From NCBI RefSeq assembly GCF_050436995.1, contig NC_134769.1, positions 5,456,001 through 5,520,000 on the forward strand: a DNA stretch of 64,000 nt, written 5' to 3'. The notes below the pieces were generated by a model. That model worked only from the letters and a program-made list of their open reading frames with translations. It did not search any database and was not told the DNA's origin. This document shows positions 52,801-58,800 of this stretch, piece after piece. The DNA is from Anticarsia gemmatalis (lineage: Eukaryota; Arthropoda; Insecta; Lepidoptera; Erebidae). A program made the translations under genes and the position numbers. The stretch's first letter is position 1. Every line of letters starts with the position of its first letter.

Positions 52801-55800
52801 ACACACACACACACAATGTAGAATGAAAATTAAATATTAATTAATGTAGGTGACGATATAATTAACAAAATAATTTTTTATTAGGAACCTAAGGTTACAA
52901 AACCGGAACCAGTACCGACTAAGGAAGTGACAAAGGTAGTTTCATATTTTATTCTTACAATATTATAGAAATTTAGTTCAGAAATGTAAAGCATAGCTTA
53001 TAACCTTCCGTTAATTTGCTAGGAACCTGAAACTGATAAGCCAAAGACACCAGTACAAACACCATTCCATTTGAGGAAAAAATCATTTGCTGAGGTATTT
53101 ATTTCATTGATTTCACATTTATTTATATGTATCTAAATTGGCAAAACAAAATTTAAACTATTTCAAATTTTATTAGGAGCCTGACAGCTCATTCTGGGAT
53201 CCAGAACCAAATAAGGTAGTTAAATTATTTTAATGAAATAATACTAAATGTCTTTGTCAAATGATATTCGGGAAAAATAATTAAAATGTTAATTTGATAG
53301 GAACCGGAAGTGGACACACCAAAGACACCTATTCAAACTCCATTCCATTTAAGAAAGAGATCCTTTGCGGAGGTGGGTACTTGTGTCTTATAAATAAATT
53401 ATATGAAATATAAAACAAAAGTTAATTAAATGACTTTATTAAAATGATTATCACATTTTATTAGGACGTGGATCCTTCGTTCTGGGATCCCGAACCGACC
53501 AAAGAGGAACAAAAGGTAGATTTACATATAAATTAATGAAATACAACAAAAAATTATAAAACATACTTATAACTTGTTGTTAATTTATTAGGAATCTGAT
53601 GATAAACCAAAGAAACCTACACAGACACCTTTCTTCATGAGAAAGAAGTCATTTAATGAGGTGGGTATTTTTTTAAAACATTCAACAAATACATTGACAC
53701 TACACACATTACACTATCACACTACTCACACACATTCGTATATTAGTTCAGTAGGTTTTGTTCAAAGCAGTGTATTTTATAATATACTTACGTAATATAT
53801 AATTTCATAGGAACCTGTACCGTTCTTTTTGAAAACACCGAAAGCAGCGGAAGCTAAAGAAAGCTTAGATAAGAAGGTATTACTTTGCATATTTCAATTC
53901 TAATATGATATTCTAAAAAAGCATAGAGTTTACTATTAATTAATATAAATTCTTAGGAACCTGGTTTAATTAAGAGAAAGCCTTCAGAACCTGTAGTGGA
54001 ATCAATAACTGAATTACGTAAAACTAAAACAAAAGCCCAAGAAGAAGAAACAAACGTAATTCTTCAAAAACCAGAGGTAGAATTTTATTTTAATCTTTTT
54101 AAACTGTATAATATGATGTTTGTTAGTTGATATTGACTGATAATATTCAATATTTTATAGCAAATTGATAAATCTATCGACTCACCTATATCTCCAGAGG
54201 AGAAACCAAAACAGGTTTCGGGAAAACCGAAGGTATATATACAAATTCTTAACGTTATTTATTAAATTGATAAAGGTATAAATTCTAACGGTATATACAA
54301 ATCTATAAATTCTCAGGAACCTGAGTTGATTAAGAGTAAACCTTCGGAACCTATTGTGGAACCAATAGCCGATATAGGTAAAACTAGAATAAAGCACAAA
54401 GATGAAGAAATTAACGTAGTTCTTCAAACCACTGAGGTAGATTTAAAAGAAATTATATTTTGTTAAAATAGTTTATACATTTTTTGATATTAATAAATAA
54501 TCATGTTAAATATATTCTAGGAAATTGATAAATCTATCGATACGCCAGTATCTCCAAAAGAGGAAGTTAAACTGGTTCCTGAAAAACCAAAGGTATATAC
54601 TACTTTCCAATGCCTTTTTTAATATACATTTATATCGGTATTATATAAAAATCTCTATAATTTCTCAGGAGTCTGAAGTGTTAAAAAGGAAAACTTCGGA
54701 ACCTAATATAGAACCAATACCAGATATAAATAAAACGAAAGTAACGAAATCTAAAGATGAAGCAATAAAAGTACCGCTTCACAAAACTGAGGTAGTTTTC
54801 ATTAATAGTAGCTTTTTATATTATTCTTATTGTAGTAATATACACTGATAATTTAATATAATATAAAATATTTTAGGAAATCGATACACCTCATGACTCA
54901 CCTAAATCTCCAAAAGAGGAAGCTAAACTGGTTCCTGAAAAACCAAAGGTATTATTTAGTTTTAAATTTACGTAGTACTACGTAAATTAGATTTTCGTAG
55001 AACTAAATCAGAAGTAATTTTACTTAATCCCTATAAAATTCGCAGGAATCTAAAGTATTTAAAAGGAAACCTTCGGAACCTACTGTTGAATCTTTAATGG
55101 TTGATAAAACGAAAGTAACGAAACCTGTAGAAGAACCAAGAACGGTATTTATTGAAAAAATCGAGGTAGAATATCATAACAATATTTATAATACTTTATT
55201 ATAAAGTAAAAATTATACTTTACTAAAACATTTAACTTATTTTAGGACACTGATAAGTCGATCAGGGTTTCCAAACCTTTGATAGAAAAAACAAAAGAGG
55301 TACCCGAAAAAGTTAAGGTACAAAGTAATTTATATGTTGATAATAATGATAATATGAATACCAAAACTAAAATAGCCAATAAATTAATAACATTCAATTC
55401 CCAGGACTCTGAAGTTATAAAAAGAAAGCCTTCAGAACCTTCTGTTCAACCAGTATCAGAGGTAAATAACATGGAACCAACGACATTAAAACCAAAGGTG
55501 GAACCGACTAAACTTGTAGAGCAAAAATCAAAGGTATTATTGGTTGCTAACTTATATACCTATTATTTTCGTATAGTTAATAGTAGTTACGAATAACTAA
55601 TTATGTTTAAATATATTTTAGGCTGTCGATAAAACCGTTGCTATAGAACCTCCGAAAGAGGTAACAATAGAGGTTCCTCAAATAATTCAGGTACACATTT
55701 AATTAAACTGCACTGCTTTTTTCTGCACTTTAATTATTTTACGTTATTATTAGTTTTCACGGATAGTAAAACTATTGTTCGTTATTAGGAAACACAGGAT

Positions 55801-58800
55801 AAACCAAAGGTTGATAAAACACTTGAGACACCCACACAAACACAAACACTATACCCATGGAGAAAACAACGTACACAGGTAACACACACACACCACACAC
55901 ACACACACACATGCACACTTACACGCACAAACTTGAAAAACTGCACAAAACGCACCTCACTATTTATTTAGAATGTTCGAATTATATCTTGATATATTAT
56001 ACGTTTCTCGATATAAACTGTTAAACAAATCATTAGGTACCTATGTTCGAAGAACCAAAGCCGGAAGAGAAAGGAGAACCACCGGTGGTTCCCTTCTCTT
56101 GGGATGTCATTCCTGAAATACCACAGGTATACAAAAAATCTATAGTGAAATAAATACCTACATTGGCAAAACGAATAGGTAGTAATAAGAATTATTTTAA
56201 CAATCAGGCCGAACAAACGCCAGAACTCGAGGACAAATACAAACCGACACTACTTGAAACACCAGATCCAGCACCTTGGAGAAGGGGCAAATCCCCCCAG
56301 GTAGACACACACACACACACATAAACCATCAAATAAAAAATCACCGCTTCATCACACACAAGCATACATGTTCATTGAACGCACAAAGATTTCGCACACT
56401 ATGATTGGCCATTTGGAGAGTTCTAAAACGAATGACGGATTTCACAAACGACTAGTATATCTTATCGTTATGAAATACGTCATTGCAACGCTTGCAAAAT
56501 TCCTACACATCGTACGGTCGCCAATAATCGAATTTAATCTATAGGCTGACACAACTGAAGGCAATGATGATCGTAAACCAGCCACATTAGAAATTCCACA
56601 GCCCGCTTATAGCAGCATTCCTCAAACGCCTGAAGAGGTATACTTTCACTCGATGTGATCGCACCGGATAACGCACAATGCACCATTAGCAGATTTATAG
56701 CACCGGCACTGCACTGGCATTTATAGTTTCAACTACTGCACAACTTTTAGGTTTTATTGTAGACGTAGATGCACTTTCGTAGCTCCACTTTCGTAGCTCC
56801 ACTCTCGTAGCTCCTTGTAGCGGACCTGAAGCACTGTTCTTTCTACGACATCTACGACTTTATGTATATATGTAAATATAGATATAGCTGCACATGTACC
56901 TGTAGTAATTAAAACTAACATTTTGTTAAGCAATGTTTGCGAGTATTTAATAGATAAGTACTATTAAATTCTTACCTTTATATATTTTGCATGCTTGTAT
57001 TATTTTTTAAACACATTTCCTGCTTTTGCTTTTGCTTATTAATTTCTATGTCCAATAAGTAAAAATGTATAAAATGTGTACTTTATTGTTTTTCATATTT
57101 CAGTCAAATGGTAAGTATGTTGTAAGTATGAACTGTTGTCTTGCTACTCCAAATACGTACATACACAAATACTTCCAGTCATAGCAAAATTTCAGCGATT
57201 TTTATAAACAGAAATAAACCACAATACTATTTTTGTGTTCCCCCAACCACAGTTTACACACAGTTCAAAATATTGCAAAAACTGCAAGTTAGAGTGACTT
57301 ACTTGTATTGTCCGACTTGTTACTTTTTGAACTTGCTGATTTTTTTGAGTTAGTTAATGATAAACATATATTTTCGTGTTTAAAAAAACATACACACGAA
57401 TTGTATACCTTTTCCTTTTTTAAGCCGGTTAAAAAAGAACACAAATTGACATTAGTAACCGACTTCGACATCAAAACACTACAACAAACTTCAACATCAA
57501 TACAAGTTTATTAAATAATCGCCCGGATTACAGAAAGTGGCTGTCAAAGAAGAACAAGTGGCTGAAGAAGCAAAGAAGGCTAAGGTTACCTCTGTCAAGA
57601 AGAAGGCTGAGGAACTGCCTGAAATTCCAGACTACGAGAGACCTGAACTCGAGAAATTCGAGAAGATGGAATTCACACCATCAACTAGAGATAAACCAGA
57701 GAAGGTAAGTGCATAACACAAATACAAACAGAACGACAACTGAAAATACTTGTGTTATATTAACAATACAATTAATCATGAAAATTCCAAATAGCCGGTG
57801 CCAAAGGTACCCGAAATCAAGGCACCTGAAGAAAAGCCAGCGGCACCCAAGATTGAGGTCATCCGTGAGAAATCACCGAAACCAGAAATGCCAAGGAAAC
57901 CTTCCCTCGTACCCGGTGCCCCAGTTGGCAGACGTGGTTCCCTCATTCCTCCTCCCGAGGAGATGGGAAGACGTCCTTCCCTCATCATCAGCGACGAGGT
58001 ATGTAGCTCTCTACATTTTCCTACACGTTCTATAAGTCATGATGTATTGTGCAACCTTTATTGTACTTGGATATCATATGTCTTCAATTTCAGTAAAGGT
58101 ATGACTAATTTTTAGATTTTTATGTACAATTGTGCTGTCCTAGTCATAGATACTATATAATGTACAAGCGCTAGCATCAGAATCACTCTTTGAATACGCA
58201 AGCTTCTCCGCTGAAGGCACTCCAGCATTTGGATCACGTAAATGGCTGTAGTGAATGCACTTTTAGAAAATTGAATGGTAGTCTGGTTAAAATACATAGT
58301 TATAATGTTGATATTTATTAAGTAAGATGAACTATTATCAGAGAAATAACAGATTTTGAAAATATTGCAATTAATCAAAAATATAAAACCAGATTACCAA
58401 CTATATCTGACAGGCAGTTTGTGAATTTTCCTCACATTTTTGCTGCATCTGTTTAAATTTGAAGCATGTTTCTTAACTAATATTAGCGGAAATCTCAACG
58501 AGTGATTTACACGGATGTTGGCGTCTTACCACATAGTTTTAGCCCCTTAGTAGTATAGACCCTATTCTCTCAAGCCGAACCCATAACACGAATGCATAGA
58601 TCCCTTGAAAAGACATTGTTATAATCGTCTCTAGAAGGATGATGCTTATGAGTTATCACCATGACCGCTTCAGCAAAGCAGATGAGATTTGGTTTACAGT
58701 GAGGTTGAGCTTAGACCCTTAATTCCTTGCTTTTAGTTTGAACAGAGTTTAGCAATGTCACAGCAGATACTTTTGAAAACACTGATATTGAATCGTGTAT

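Noticed and set aside
57105..57112. TCAAATG between a good TTTCAG acceptor and GTAAGTATG donor
   Set aside because: A 7-nt exon would shift the frame of a region where all neighbours are phase 0. Probably a chance pair of sites.
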